This document shows, piece by piece, positions 18,659 to 27,537 of a stretch of DNA of 49,015 bases. Source of the stretch: Puniceibacterium sp. (GTDB taxonomy: Bacteria; Pseudomonadota; Alphaproteobacteria; Rhodobacterales; Rhodobacteraceae); assembly GCA_024636635.1 (NCBI GenBank), contig JAGXGV010000004.1, positions 1-49,015 on the forward strand, in the 5' to 3' direction. Both the position numbers and the translations under genes were made by a program. Below the pieces are notes generated by a model. The model did not search any database and was not told the DNA's origin. It was given only the letters and a program-made list of their open reading frames with translations. Position 1 is the first letter of the stretch. Each line of letters opens with the position of its first letter.

Positions 18659-19735
18659 ATGTCCGATTTCGAAGCCCAGGTCCGCCAGAGCCAGGCCCAG
18701 GTAGCCGAGGCGCAGGCCAAGATTTCCGAACTCACCAGCCGGATCGAGACGACGCGCGCCAAGATAAAGGCCGGCGACGACGTCACCATCGACATCGAGA
18801 CTGCGACGCTTGACGACGTGAATACCCATACCGACGTGATGAACGCCAACATCGCCGAGCTGATCATGGGGCTGGACGATGTCACCTCGGCGTTTTCGCG
18901 TGACTTCGACGAGATGCGCAACAAGACCGGGTGGGAAAGCCTTGTCGGGGTCTTTTCCAAGGGCAAGTCGGATTCGATGCGGCACGAACGCATCAAGATG
19001 GCCAGCATCGACGACAAGTTGCAGGATCTGATCGGCAAGTCCGATGTGATCGTGAAACTGCTTGAGGGGCAATTGCTTCTTCTCAACGAGCAGAAGGACC
19101 GGGTTGAGACGAACCTGTCCGAAACGCTGGACGAACGCGAATTCACCGTGGGTGAGCTTGAGGCGGTGAAGGCCGAGGTTCTGAAGCTGGACCCCCGGAT
19201 CATCGACCTTGAACGGCGGATTTCCATGGAGCAGGACGCGGCAGCGCGCACCAAGCTGGAAACTGAACTGTCGGATCTGAACCGCGCCTATAATGCGCTG
19301 GTGCAGGACGAACAGGTGAAGCTTGCCAAATCGCAGACGCTGGAACGCTATATCGAGAAGGGCAAGACCTGGATAGATTCGCTCCAGAATCAGGCGGCGA
19401 CGCAGATGGTACTGATCAACAAGCTTCAGACCGATACGAAACAGCGGGTGGTGCTGTACGATGCCCTGTCCAAGTCGCTCAAGACCGCGCAGCAGCAGGA
19501 TGTGGCGCACCGGATCAACGAAATCGGCGTACAGAGCGATCAGGAGGCGCAGACCGCGATGGCCGCCATCGGCACAGCCACCAATCAGCGCATGGCCGAC
19601 ATGATGGAAAAGCACGAGGATCACATGGTCTTTGCCCGCGAGGTGCTGGAGGCCAAGGCCAGGGCGGACGAACGGTTTGCCCGACGTTTTGCGTCAATCG
19701 TCGAGAAGCACGACAAGAACCTGTACGGGTCGTGA
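18659..19735 (+). CDS. Coiled-coil protein, TelA/toxic-anion-resistance-like
   Basis: 358-aa largely helical, low-aromatic protein (MSDFEAQVRQSQAQVAEAQAKISELTSR...) with TelA-like organisation; RBS AAGGAGA. Family assignment by pattern only. Confidence 0.6.
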   Translation: MSDFEAQVRQSQAQVAEAQAKISELTSRIETTRAKIKAGDDVTIDIETATLDDVNTHTDVMNANIAELIMGLDDVTSAFSRDFDEMRNKTGWESLVGVFSKGKSDSMRHERIKMASIDDKLQDLIGKSDVIVKLLEGQLLLLNEQKDRVETNLSETLDEREFTVGELEAVKAEVLKLDPRIIDLERRISMEQDAAARTKLETELSDLNRAYNALVQDEQVKLAKSQTLERYIEKGKTWIDSLQNQAATQMVLINKLQTDTKQRVVLYDALSKSLKTAQQQDVAHRINEIGVQSDQEAQTAMAAIGTATNQRMADMMEKHEDHMVFAREVLEAKARADERFARRFASIVEKHDKNLYGS

Positions 19736-19833
19736 TGCAGGACGGTGGTCGCAGCAAAGCGGAACGGGGCGCCAGACTTCTGTCGGCCTTCCTTGACCGC
19801 TGCGCAGGGGCCGTGCGGGTGGCGTCGGCATGA
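19735..19833 (+). CDS. Putative 32-aa micro-ORF (MQDGGRSKAERGARLLSAFLDRCAGAVRVASA)
   Basis: Start overlaps the upstream stop (TGATG) and its stop overlaps the downstream start (ATGA). Absent from the supplied ORF track. Confidence 0.5.
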   Translation: MQDGGRSKAERGARLLSAFLDRCAGAVRVASA

Positions 19834-20948
19834 GCGATCTGACCAACGACCATGTGGGTCTGAGCGATACCTTTGCGTCGCGCCGCTATTTTGCCAAGTT
19901 CGAGGCGATCAGCGGGCATCTCGCACGCGTCGCCGCGGTGCTGCATTCCGAAGGCAGGCTGGGGCGCGAAGAGGTCGAGGTGCTGGCGCGCTATGTGCAG
20001 GGCATCGCCTTTACCTTCCGCGCGCTTGGCTACAAGTATCTGCTGGTCGGGCGGGACACCGGGCAGTTCTTTGGCTCTTTGACCATGGACAACCACGAAT
20101 CGGGGTTTCCGGTCGCTTCGGAATTGCTGGTGATGGCGAACGATGCGTTGCAGGCGTGCGGGCATCTGGACGCGATGCCGTCGGTCGCCGTGCTGAAGGA
20201 TCAGATGGTGGCGCAGATCATCGGCGAACGGAGCCTGCCGACGCGCCTGCAATATGCCCTGAGCCAGCGGCTGTATTACGAGGAGTTGTCGCGGGGCAAG
20301 CTGTTCTGGCCGCGTAACGATCCGGTGGCGGTCTGGCTGTCGGGGGCCGAGCCGCGGCGGCGTTACCTGATCCACTGGGCGGTCTACGATTCGGTCATCA
20401 ACCTGCCGGTGGTCTACCTGATGGAGGTCGAGGATTCGGGGCGCGAGGCGCTGCCGCGCGACCAGCGCCGCTGGCCCGAGGTTCAGACGCATCTCATGGG
20501 GCAGGCGCTGGGGGGTCTGAAGCTGCTGACCATCGCCAGGGGATTCGACGAGAGTTTCGCCGACCTGCATCCCAAGCGGCTGCGGCGCCTGCATCTGGGA
20601 CCGATGTATTCGCATGCCTTCACGCGCCAATCCGGCCCGATCCGCGAGGTGCTGGCCGAGGCACATGCCCCCGCCGGTCAGGACTGGGCGCTGGCCTGGA
20701 CGCTGGAAGAGCTGGAAAGCGAGCGGGTGCGCGAGGAACGCACCGGCTGGTTCGGCACGGTGGAACGCGAGATCTTTGCGCTCGACCCGTTTTCGGGGCG
20801 CGGAATCGAGACGGGGGCCACCCGCAGCGAACGCATGATCGTCCTGCCCGAACGGCCCTATCAGGTGCTCGCTGAAAAGGCGCCGCCGGGATTTTCCGCC
20901 GTGCGCAAGTTTGTGGTGAGTCCGGGGGGGCGGGTGCTCAGTTACTGA
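19830..20948 (+). CDS. Conserved-type hypothetical protein of the TelA/AAA operon
   Basis: 372-aa ORF, coupled to upstream; no family recognised with confidence. Confidence 0.8.
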   Translation: MSDLTNDHVGLSDTFASRRYFAKFEAISGHLARVAAVLHSEGRLGREEVEVLARYVQGIAFTFRALGYKYLLVGRDTGQFFGSLTMDNHESGFPVASELLVMANDALQACGHLDAMPSVAVLKDQMVAQIIGERSLPTRLQYALSQRLYYEELSRGKLFWPRNDPVAVWLSGAEPRRRYLIHWAVYDSVINLPVVYLMEVEDSGREALPRDQRRWPEVQTHLMGQALGGLKLLTIARGFDESFADLHPKRLRRLHLGPMYSHAFTRQSGPIREVLAEAHAPAGQDWALAWTLEELESERVREERTGWFGTVEREIFALDPFSGRGIETGATRSERMIVLPERPYQVLAEKAPPGFSAVRKFVVSPGGRVLSY

Positions 20949-20978
20949 GGGATGTCTTGTGCCCGAGGGGTGGATTCT

Positions 20979-21000
20979 GGGTATTTTTGAAAAGAAGAAG
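20979..21000 (+). repeat. 22-nt dispersed motif GGGTATTTTTGAAAAGAAGAAG
   Basis: 21/22 match to the reverse complement of 14059-14080. Confidence 0.6.
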
Positions 21001-21017
21001 CGGGAGAGCGCCAGGAC

Positions 21018-22958
21018 ATGAGCCAGACATCCGACCTTATGGAATTGCGCGAGGCAGACATCCGCAAGCATTACGCCGCTGCGGCGGCGCTGCTGGAAGG
21101 GTTTGACCACACGCCGCGGATCGCCCGGGCGCGGGTGTCAGGGCCGGCGCAAGAGCGGTCGCCGGGCATTGCCGCGGGGCGGCGGTTGCGCAGCACGACG
21201 CCCGGGCTGGTGACCCGCAGCACCGCGCGTCCCGAGGGCGTGCATCTGATCGCCCGGATCGAGGCGATGCATGGCGACGATCCGCTGCTGTCGCCCTTGC
21301 AGGCGACGGCGATCAGCCTTCTGCGCCGGGCGCTGTCCATTGCGCTTGCCGTCGGCGAGACGTTTTCGGACGCGACCGGGCTTGGCGCGCTCAAGCGCGT
21401 CAACCTGCAGGGGCCGATCGGCGACGATCGCCGCGCAGAGTTCACCGAACTGCTGGGTGCCGAGGCGCTGGCCGTTGCCCATGTGTTTGCCAATGCGCTG
21501 GCCTTCCTGCTGCGCCCGCATGGGCCGGACATTTCGGTGACGATCGGGGATGTGGACGAGGTGCTGACCGAAAATGCCGGATTGGCCCTGCACGGCGCGC
21601 TCTGGCAGCTTGATCAGGAGATCGCGACCCATGTCGGCGACGATGCGCATCTTGTCGCCACGCTGAGCGCCTATGCCGAGGCGCTGATGGCGCAGGTGGC
21701 GTTGCGGGCGCAGGGCGCCCCCCGGGTCGCCGCCTTTTCCGGGGCAAGCTGGCGTGTCGAGGCGGACGATTTCACCATCCGCGGCTTTCAGCCATCGACG
21801 CAGGCGCGCGGCACGACCCTGACCATGCAGTTCAAGAAACCCCAAGAGGTCGTCGGCAACCATATCGCCAAATATCAGGCCCTGCGTCTGTCCAAGATGC
21901 TGATGGCCTATGATTTTGACCGCCGCCTGAACCCGTTTGCGGACCTTGGCGGGTTCATTTTCACCTTCATGGGGGACGGCGCGCCCGGCACCGGCAAGAC
22001 GACGCTGATCCAGATGATGGCGGGCCTTTTGCACGGCTATTGCGAGGTGGCGGGCTATCCGTTCCGTTACCAGAATCTGAGCACCGAGAATATCGACAGC
22101 TATCAGGGCAAGTCGGGCCAGAATGCCAAGGCGTTCATCGACCACATCCTAGACCCTGCGGTGATCGGGTTCGGCACCATCGACGACATCGACCAGCTTG
22201 CGGGCAAGAGGGGCGACCGGCAATCCTCGGCCGGGCAGCTCGAGATTACCGCGGTGCTGATGGAATCGTTCGCGGGGGCAAATACGGTGGTCCGCGGCAA
22301 CTGTACCTTCGGGATGTTTTCGAACTTTCCCGAAAATGTCGACGATGCCCTGCGCCAGCGTGCCGGGGCGCGGTTTCTGGTGGACGGGCCGCAGACGCGC
22401 GAGGATTACATCGACATCCTTGCCTTGCTGTTGGGCAAGCGGCACAAGATTCCGCTGGGCGATCACGACCTGTTCGCCGCGCAGGAGGTCAAGCGGGCGG
22501 TGGCGGCAAGTTTTGAATCACATGCCCGCCCGCACGAGGCCGGGCTGATCGAGGTGTTCGAGCGGGTGCAGGGATCGGTCGGCGATCTGGACACGCTGGC
22601 CAAGCTGGGCACCTACCTCAAGGCGATCCAGATGGCGGATGCGCGGTTTACAGGCCGGGCGATCAAGAACATCACCGACGCGGTCAAGGTGCGGGCGATG
22701 GATTTCGAACTGCCGGACGACTGGATGGAACGGCCCGACGTCTTCCTGTTCCAGCCCTATGAGGTAAAGCTGGGCATGATTTCCGAACTGCGCCGCCCCA
22801 TCACCGTCGGGATGGTGATACAGGAAATCAATCGCTACGCGGATTCCGAGTTCCGCTATGCCGACAAGTCGGACGAGGCGGCTGTGGAGGCGATGGTGCG
22901 GGAGTATGAGCGGACTGAGGCCGCGAAGAAGCGGTATCTGGAGGGGAAGAATGGCTGA
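21018..22958 (+). CDS. AAA-family ATPase
   Basis: Walker A GDGAPGTGKTTLIQMMAG, Walker B-like VIGFGTIDDIDQLAG, downstream NCTFGMFSNFPENVDDALRQRAGARFLVDGP. Confidence 0.88.
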   Translation: MSQTSDLMELREADIRKHYAAAAALLEGFDHTPRIARARVSGPAQERSPGIAAGRRLRSTTPGLVTRSTARPEGVHLIARIEAMHGDDPLLSPLQATAISLLRRALSIALAVGETFSDATGLGALKRVNLQGPIGDDRRAEFTELLGAEALAVAHVFANALAFLLRPHGPDISVTIGDVDEVLTENAGLALHGALWQLDQEIATHVGDDAHLVATLSAYAEALMAQVALRAQGAPRVAAFSGASWRVEADDFTIRGFQPSTQARGTTLTMQFKKPQEVVGNHIAKYQALRLSKMLMAYDFDRRLNPFADLGGFIFTFMGDGAPGTGKTTLIQMMAGLLHGYCEVAGYPFRYQNLSTENIDSYQGKSGQNAKAFIDHILDPAVIGFGTIDDIDQLAGKRGDRQSSAGQLEITAVLMESFAGANTVVRGNCTFGMFSNFPENVDDALRQRAGARFLVDGPQTREDYIDILALLLGKRHKIPLGDHDLFAAQEVKRAVAASFESHARPHEAGLIEVFERVQGSVGDLDTLAKLGTYLKAIQMADARFTGRAIKNITDAVKVRAMDFELPDDWMERPDVFLFQPYEVKLGMISELRRPITVGMVIQEINRYADSEFRYADKSDEAAVEAMVREYERTEAAKKRYLEGKNG

Positions 22959-23005
22959 GGTCATCTCGATGACAGGACGGGCCGCGAGAGGTAAGGAGAT
23001 CCGAT

Positions 23006-23326
23006 TTGTTCACTAGGAAATTCAAGTATGTTGTCTATCAATTGACCTTCTCTAATGGCGAGATTTACGTGGGAAAAGACATTGGCTTTGGCGGACATTC
23101 CATCAGATACTTTGGTTCGTGGAATCGAGAAGTTGTCGAGCAAGAATTTTCGAAGAAGGCAGACTTTACGCTGCGCAAACTGATACATTTTGTAAATGAG
23201 AGTAAAGAAGAAGTCAGTCGAGTTAAAAACGAACTTATTTTATCGCTTGGAGCAAATTATCTCGAAATTGGCTACAATAATACGCCCAAACTTCGGAAGA
23301 CATTGAATCGGGATCGGGGCCATTGA
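23006..23326 (+). CDS. GIY-YIG-like nuclease family protein (TTG start)
   Basis: YVVYQLTFSNGEIYVGKDI resembles the GIY-YIG core; SIRYFGSWNREVVE... NELILSLGANYLEIGYN; RBS-like AAGGAG before TTG; strikingly AT-rich against surroundings. Confidence 0.65.
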   Translation: MFTRKFKYVVYQLTFSNGEIYVGKDIGFGGHSIRYFGSWNREVVEQEFSKKADFTLRKLIHFVNESKEEVSRVKNELILSLGANYLEIGYNNTPKLRKTLNRDRGH

Positions 23327-24651
23327 AACGCCTCATCCAAACCGGCCTGATGTTCGGCAATCTGATCCGCGTCGACTCGCCTGCGCTGGTCGAGCGGTAT
23401 AACCGCGCGCTGAAACACCTCACCACCCACACAACCAACCTTAAAGAATTCCATATCGACATCTCCGGCTTTTCGCCCGAGATCGGGGCGGAACTGGGCG
23501 ATCCGCTTTACCTCAACCCCAGAGGCGTGAACCGGATGTTCATCCTGCTGTCCACGCAGCAGAAGACCGCGCCGTTGCTTGATGCCAAATTCTCGACCTC
23601 GCGCGGGATCCTGCGGCAATTCATCGAGACCAACGAGGCGCAGCTTTTCGCGCTGACCGCAAAGGATGCCGTAGGCGGAGAGCTGGTGAATTCGGTCCAT
23701 GACGTCAGCGACCCGGCGCGCCTGCTGGACATCCGAAAGATCCGGATCGAGGCGGATACCTCCAGCGGCACCCTGCGCGATGCCGACAAACTGGCGCAGA
23801 TGGTCGACACGTTCCAGACCAAAGACGACGCCTGGTATGACGATGTGCTGATCGCCGACATGATCACGCTGGCGAAACGCACAGGGGATGTGGTGCGCAA
23901 TCCGGTGCGGCTGAGCCATATGGAATTTACACAGGGCAATTTCTGGACTGCGCATTTCGGCGGGATCTACATCTTTCGCGACGTGCCCGAACCGGCGGCG
24001 ATCCTGGCCGGGCCGCCGCTGGTCCTGCCCATCGACACCGTGCTGCGCACGGAGAACCGCAACCGCATCGCCGCCTTTCTGGACACCAACCGGCTGGTCG
24101 AGCCCATCGTTCAGGCGCGCGGGGTCGATGCCGCGGCCGTGCTGCGCCAGAAGATGGATTTCATAACCGTGGACGCGGCGCAGGATGCGGAAATCGACCT
24201 GTCCGGCGCGACGCGGCGCGACATCCGACTGCTGGCGCGGCGTCATTCCGGCGACCTGCCGGCCGAATGGCACGGTCTGAACGCGCTTGTCGCCTGGGCC
24301 GAGGGCGAAGGCACCTGGCCGCATCTTACGTCAGAGCATCCGGCGTATTTCTACACACTGCGGGGGGCGGACACGCCCGACCGGGATCTGGTCAACATGC
24401 TGCTGGCGGAACTGGCGCCCAAGGACATCCGCCAGTTGTTCATCTGTCACAAGGATCTGTTCTATCGGCTTTACCAGGACTGGGGCGAGACAAAGAAAAC
24501 CTACGTGATCGATTTCCTGACCCGGGAGTATCAGGTGGACAAGGCAGGCGCGCGCCACGCCCTGTTCGGTCACGACGCCCCGATGCAGGAAGAACCGCAA
24601 GGCGCCCCCGCCAGCGTGCCACGCGTCGGTCCCTGGGGGCCGGCACGATGA
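23323..24651 (+). CDS. Uncharacterised protein (possibly a DUF6638-type family; from memory, unverified)
   Basis: 442-aa ORF, TTG start overlapping the upstream TGA, stop overlapping the downstream ATG. Confidence 0.8.
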   Translation: MKRLIQTGLMFGNLIRVDSPALVERYNRALKHLTTHTTNLKEFHIDISGFSPEIGAELGDPLYLNPRGVNRMFILLSTQQKTAPLLDAKFSTSRGILRQFIETNEAQLFALTAKDAVGGELVNSVHDVSDPARLLDIRKIRIEADTSSGTLRDADKLAQMVDTFQTKDDAWYDDVLIADMITLAKRTGDVVRNPVRLSHMEFTQGNFWTAHFGGIYIFRDVPEPAAILAGPPLVLPIDTVLRTENRNRIAAFLDTNRLVEPIVQARGVDAAAVLRQKMDFITVDAAQDAEIDLSGATRRDIRLLARRHSGDLPAEWHGLNALVAWAEGEGTWPHLTSEHPAYFYTLRGADTPDRDLVNMLLAELAPKDIRQLFICHKDLFYRLYQDWGETKKTYVIDFLTREYQVDKAGARHALFGHDAPMQEEPQGAPASVPRVGPWGPAR

Positions 24652-24914
24652 TCGCCCTGCTGCAACTGATGGTCGGCGGTTTCATCGTGCTGACACTGGT
24701 CTATATCGCCCTTTCGTTCTATTCACGCTCCGTACGACGCGGCAAACTAAAAGCCGAGTGGGACGAAGAAGGCATGACCGGCGATCGGGAAGCCTTTGTG
24801 CGGCAGGGGCTGAAGGACTATGATGGATCATTGCGGCGCAAGCTGATCCTCGGGGTCTATGTGGTGCCGGTCGTGCTGATCGGGGTGATCATCTACCTCG
24901 TCAATTTCTACTGA
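24648..24914 (+). CDS. Small two-TM membrane protein
   Basis: MIALLQLMVGGFIVLTLVYIALSFYSRSVRRGKLKAEWDEEG...LILGVYVVPVVLIGVIIYLVNFY; ATGA overlap. Confidence 0.8.
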   Translation: MIALLQLMVGGFIVLTLVYIALSFYSRSVRRGKLKAEWDEEGMTGDREAFVRQGLKDYDGSLRRKLILGVYVVPVVLIGVIIYLVNFY

Positions 24915-24927
24915 GAAGGGGGCCGCA

Positions 24928-25572
24928 ATGGTCTACGTCAAATGGGTGATCATCCTGCTGTTCTGGGCCTGTGTCGGGGCCTTCCTGCATTATACCCTGC
25001 CACAGCACGATATCGTGCGCGTCACGGACACCTATACGCGGCGCGTGGACCCGGGAGAGAACCGGTGGTTCTGGGCGCAGGCGGATGTGGGCACGGATGG
25101 CACGCTGGTCAACCGCGACGTCTTTTTCATCCAGACGCGGCGGGCCGGGGAGGACGTGATGGTCTACCGGAACGAGGATACCGGCTGGGGCTGGCCGCCG
25201 TATTTCAAGTTTGACACCTCGAACCTCCAGGCCGAGGCGTCGGACCTGCGCTCCACGTCCGAGGCGCCGCGATGGGCGGTGCTGACGCACTACGGCTGGC
25301 GCAACGAATTCTTCACGATCTTTCCCAACGCTGTGGGTATCCGACCCGTGGACGGGCCGGATGTGCGCATCATCCCGTGGGTGAACATCTTCATTCTCAC
25401 GATTCTGGCCGCCTTTATCTGGGCCTTCTGGGTGCGCTGGCGCCGGTTCAAACGCAACCGGATCAACCCGGTGCTTGCCGACATGAACGAAGGATTCGAG
25501 GCGGCGGGTGATTCCTTTGCCGAACGGCGTGGCCGCTTCGGGCGCTGGCGGGACAGCTGGAAATCGAAGTGA
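24928..25572 (+). CDS. DUF1523-like membrane protein
   Basis: FLHYTLPQHDIVRVTDTYTRRVD, VYRNEDTGWGWPPYFKFDTSNLQAEASDL, HYGWR; N- and C-terminal TM segments. Confidence 0.8.
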   Translation: MVYVKWVIILLFWACVGAFLHYTLPQHDIVRVTDTYTRRVDPGENRWFWAQADVGTDGTLVNRDVFFIQTRRAGEDVMVYRNEDTGWGWPPYFKFDTSNLQAEASDLRSTSEAPRWAVLTHYGWRNEFFTIFPNAVGIRPVDGPDVRIIPWVNIFILTILAAFIWAFWVRWRRFKRNRINPVLADMNEGFEAAGDSFAERRGRFGRWRDSWKSK

Positions 25573-25586
25573 TCCCTGGACCTGCG

Positions 25587-27002
25587 TCAGCGGTTCATGT
25601 CGGGCAGCAGTCGCTGGTGGCGGCGCATCGCATTCACGGCATCGCGCAGCGTGTGGACGCCGCGCGCCTCAAGGATCGGCAGTAGCCGCAGCAGGACCGA
25701 GGCGGTGGCGCGCGCATCCCCCATCGCTGTATGCCGCGCCGCGCCTTCGATCCGGATCCCCAGGCGTTCGGCAATGGCATCCAGCGTATGCTCTTCGGTT
25801 TCGCCGAACACTGCCGCCGACAGCAACACCGTATCCAGCACCGGATTGTCAAAGGAAACACCGGTCACGTCCGCATGGCGCCGGAGAAAGGCCAGATCGA
25901 ACGGCGCGTTATGCGCCACCAGCACCGCGTCGCGGGCAAAATCATGAAACCGCCGCGCGGCGATGCGGATATCGGGGGCCCCGGTTACCATCGCATCGGT
26001 GATGCCGTGGATGCGCGCCGAGGCCGGGGGGATCGGGCGGCCGGGATCGACAAGCGTCTCGAATGTCTCGCCGGGGATCATCCGGCCCTTCATCGCACGG
26101 ACCGCACCAATCTGCACGATTTCGTCGCGCGTGGTGTCCAGCCCTGTCGTTTCCGTATCGAAGATCACAAAGGTCAGCGCCGAAAGCGGCGTATCGGCCA
26201 CATCGCCGTTCCCGGCGCGGTCGATCAGATCGAAATCGAAGACAAGCGGCCGTTCGGCCATCACGGCGTCATCCACCTCGATCGCAAGGACATAGCCGCG
26301 CGCCTGACCGATCAGCCGGATGCGCGCCCGCACGCTGCCCAGCCCGTCGGCCGTGGGCAGGTCCACATCGGCAAAGCGGCGGTCGGTGGCGGTTTGCAGG
26401 CGCGTGACCGCCTCGGTCAACGGAGCGCGCTCGAAGTACTCGAACACCGACCGGTCAAGACCCAGGGTCGCGACCTGCCCCAGCGCGTGTACGCATTGCC
26501 GGTCATACAGGGTGATCCGGTCGCGCGCATCCACCACCATGACGGCCACCGGAATCTCTGACAGGATCGCGGCAAGCTGGGCCTTTTCGGCCTCTAGATC
26601 CGCAGTCGCCAGTGCCAGGCGGGATTCGACTTCGTTTCTTTCTGTGGTCAGACGCTCGCACAGCGCGGCGGCGGCGGGGCCAAGGTCGCCCAGGTGGCGC
26701 GCCGAGGCGATATCCAGCCCGTCAGAGACGCCGCCATGGGCGCGGGCCCGTAGCCCGGCGGCAATCCTGTCGATCACGCGCGCGACATTCTCGTCAAAAA
26801 GCCGCCAGATCAGGACGATGGTCAGGCCCGTTGCGAACAGGGAAACCACGGCCGCCACGGTCAACGCCGGCATCGCCTCGGGTGCACGGCGCCATCCCAG
26901 CCAGACACCTGCCAGAGTGGCCGCAACCGCACCCCCGACGATGGCGGCGAACAGCAAAAGCACGCGCAGCCGGAGCGAGGCGCGCATCTCAGATCGCCTC
27001 AC
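25587..27002 (-). CDS. Membrane-anchored PAS-like/3'-5' exonuclease (DnaQ-like DEDDh) protein
   Basis: Two N-terminal TM segments, PAS-like middle, and FVIFDTETTGLD / VAHNAPFDLAFL / HTAMGDARATA exonuclease motifs. Confidence 0.88.
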   Translation of the reverse strand: MRRSEMRASLRLRVLLLFAAIVGGAVAATLAGVWLGWRRAPEAMPALTVAAVVSLFATGLTIVLIWRLFDENVARVIDRIAAGLRARAHGGVSDGLDIASARHLGDLGPAAAALCERLTTERNEVESRLALATADLEAEKAQLAAILSEIPVAVMVVDARDRITLYDRQCVHALGQVATLGLDRSVFEYFERAPLTEAVTRLQTATDRRFADVDLPTADGLGSVRARIRLIGQARGYVLAIEVDDAVMAERPLVFDFDLIDRAGNGDVADTPLSALTFVIFDTETTGLDTTRDEIVQIGAVRAMKGRMIPGETFETLVDPGRPIPPASARIHGITDAMVTGAPDIRIAARRFHDFARDAVLVAHNAPFDLAFLRRHADVTGVSFDNPVLDTVLLSAAVFGETEEHTLDAIAERLGIRIEGAARHTAMGDARATASVLLRLLPILEARGVHTLRDAVNAMRRHQRLLPDMNR

Positions 27003-27507
27003 AGGCCGTTTGTGTCACCGGGTCACCGGGATCTGTGGCGATCCAGTTCGCCTCTGGCACGCTGCCGTCCCCGGACAATTCGACGCCGCCCCGCAGGTCG
27101 GCGCGCCGCCCTTGCAGGCAGTCGAAAACCGATGTCACGCGCACTGTCGGCGTCCAGCGGCCAAAGAGATAGACATCCACCATTTTCTGCCCCTCGACAT
27201 CGGCATGGGTCCGGGCCGATCGGTGATCGACCGCGACAAAGCGGTCGACGTAGCGCACCACATAGGTCCAGGGCCGCCAGATCGCCCGGCTTTCATGCGT
27301 CGAGGCCACCTCGACCTGATCCGGCAACCCGGCCGCCGTGCGACCATACCAGGAATATTCCAGCGAGATCGCAACCACCAGCATCGCGCCGCCTGCCGCA
27401 ACGGGAACGATCCAGCCCGGCAGGGTGCGGATTGTCCGGCGAGCCAAGGCACCAACGCCCCCTGCGGCAAAGCCCGCGACGATGACGGCGATCAGTTCAA
27501 ACAGCAT
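26989..27507 (-). CDS. Hypothetical membrane protein
   Basis: 172-aa ORF with two N-terminal TM segments between the exonuclease and DUF294 genes; overlaps the exonuclease gene start. Confidence 0.75.
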   Translation of the reverse strand: MLFELIAVIVAGFAAGGVGALARRTIRTLPGWIVPVAAGGAMLVVAISLEYSWYGRTAAGLPDQVEVASTHESRAIWRPWTYVVRYVDRFVAVDHRSARTHADVEGQKMVDVYLFGRWTPTVRVTSVFDCLQGRRADLRGGVELSGDGSVPEANWIATDPGDPVTQTACEAI

Positions 27508-27537
27508 GGGGTCATCCTTTTGCGGCCCTTGGGTGCG

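Noticed and set aside
19515-21110. 531-aa minus-strand ORF over the TelA-like and 372-aa genes
   Set aside because: Shadow ORF; the + strand genes have RBS and coupled starts.
18659-25572. Calling the AAA/GIY-YIG operon a known anti-phage system (BREX, CBASS, Septu, etc.)
   Set aside because: No hallmark genes of those systems are visible; a GIY-YIG domain plus an AAA ATPase alone is insufficient evidence.
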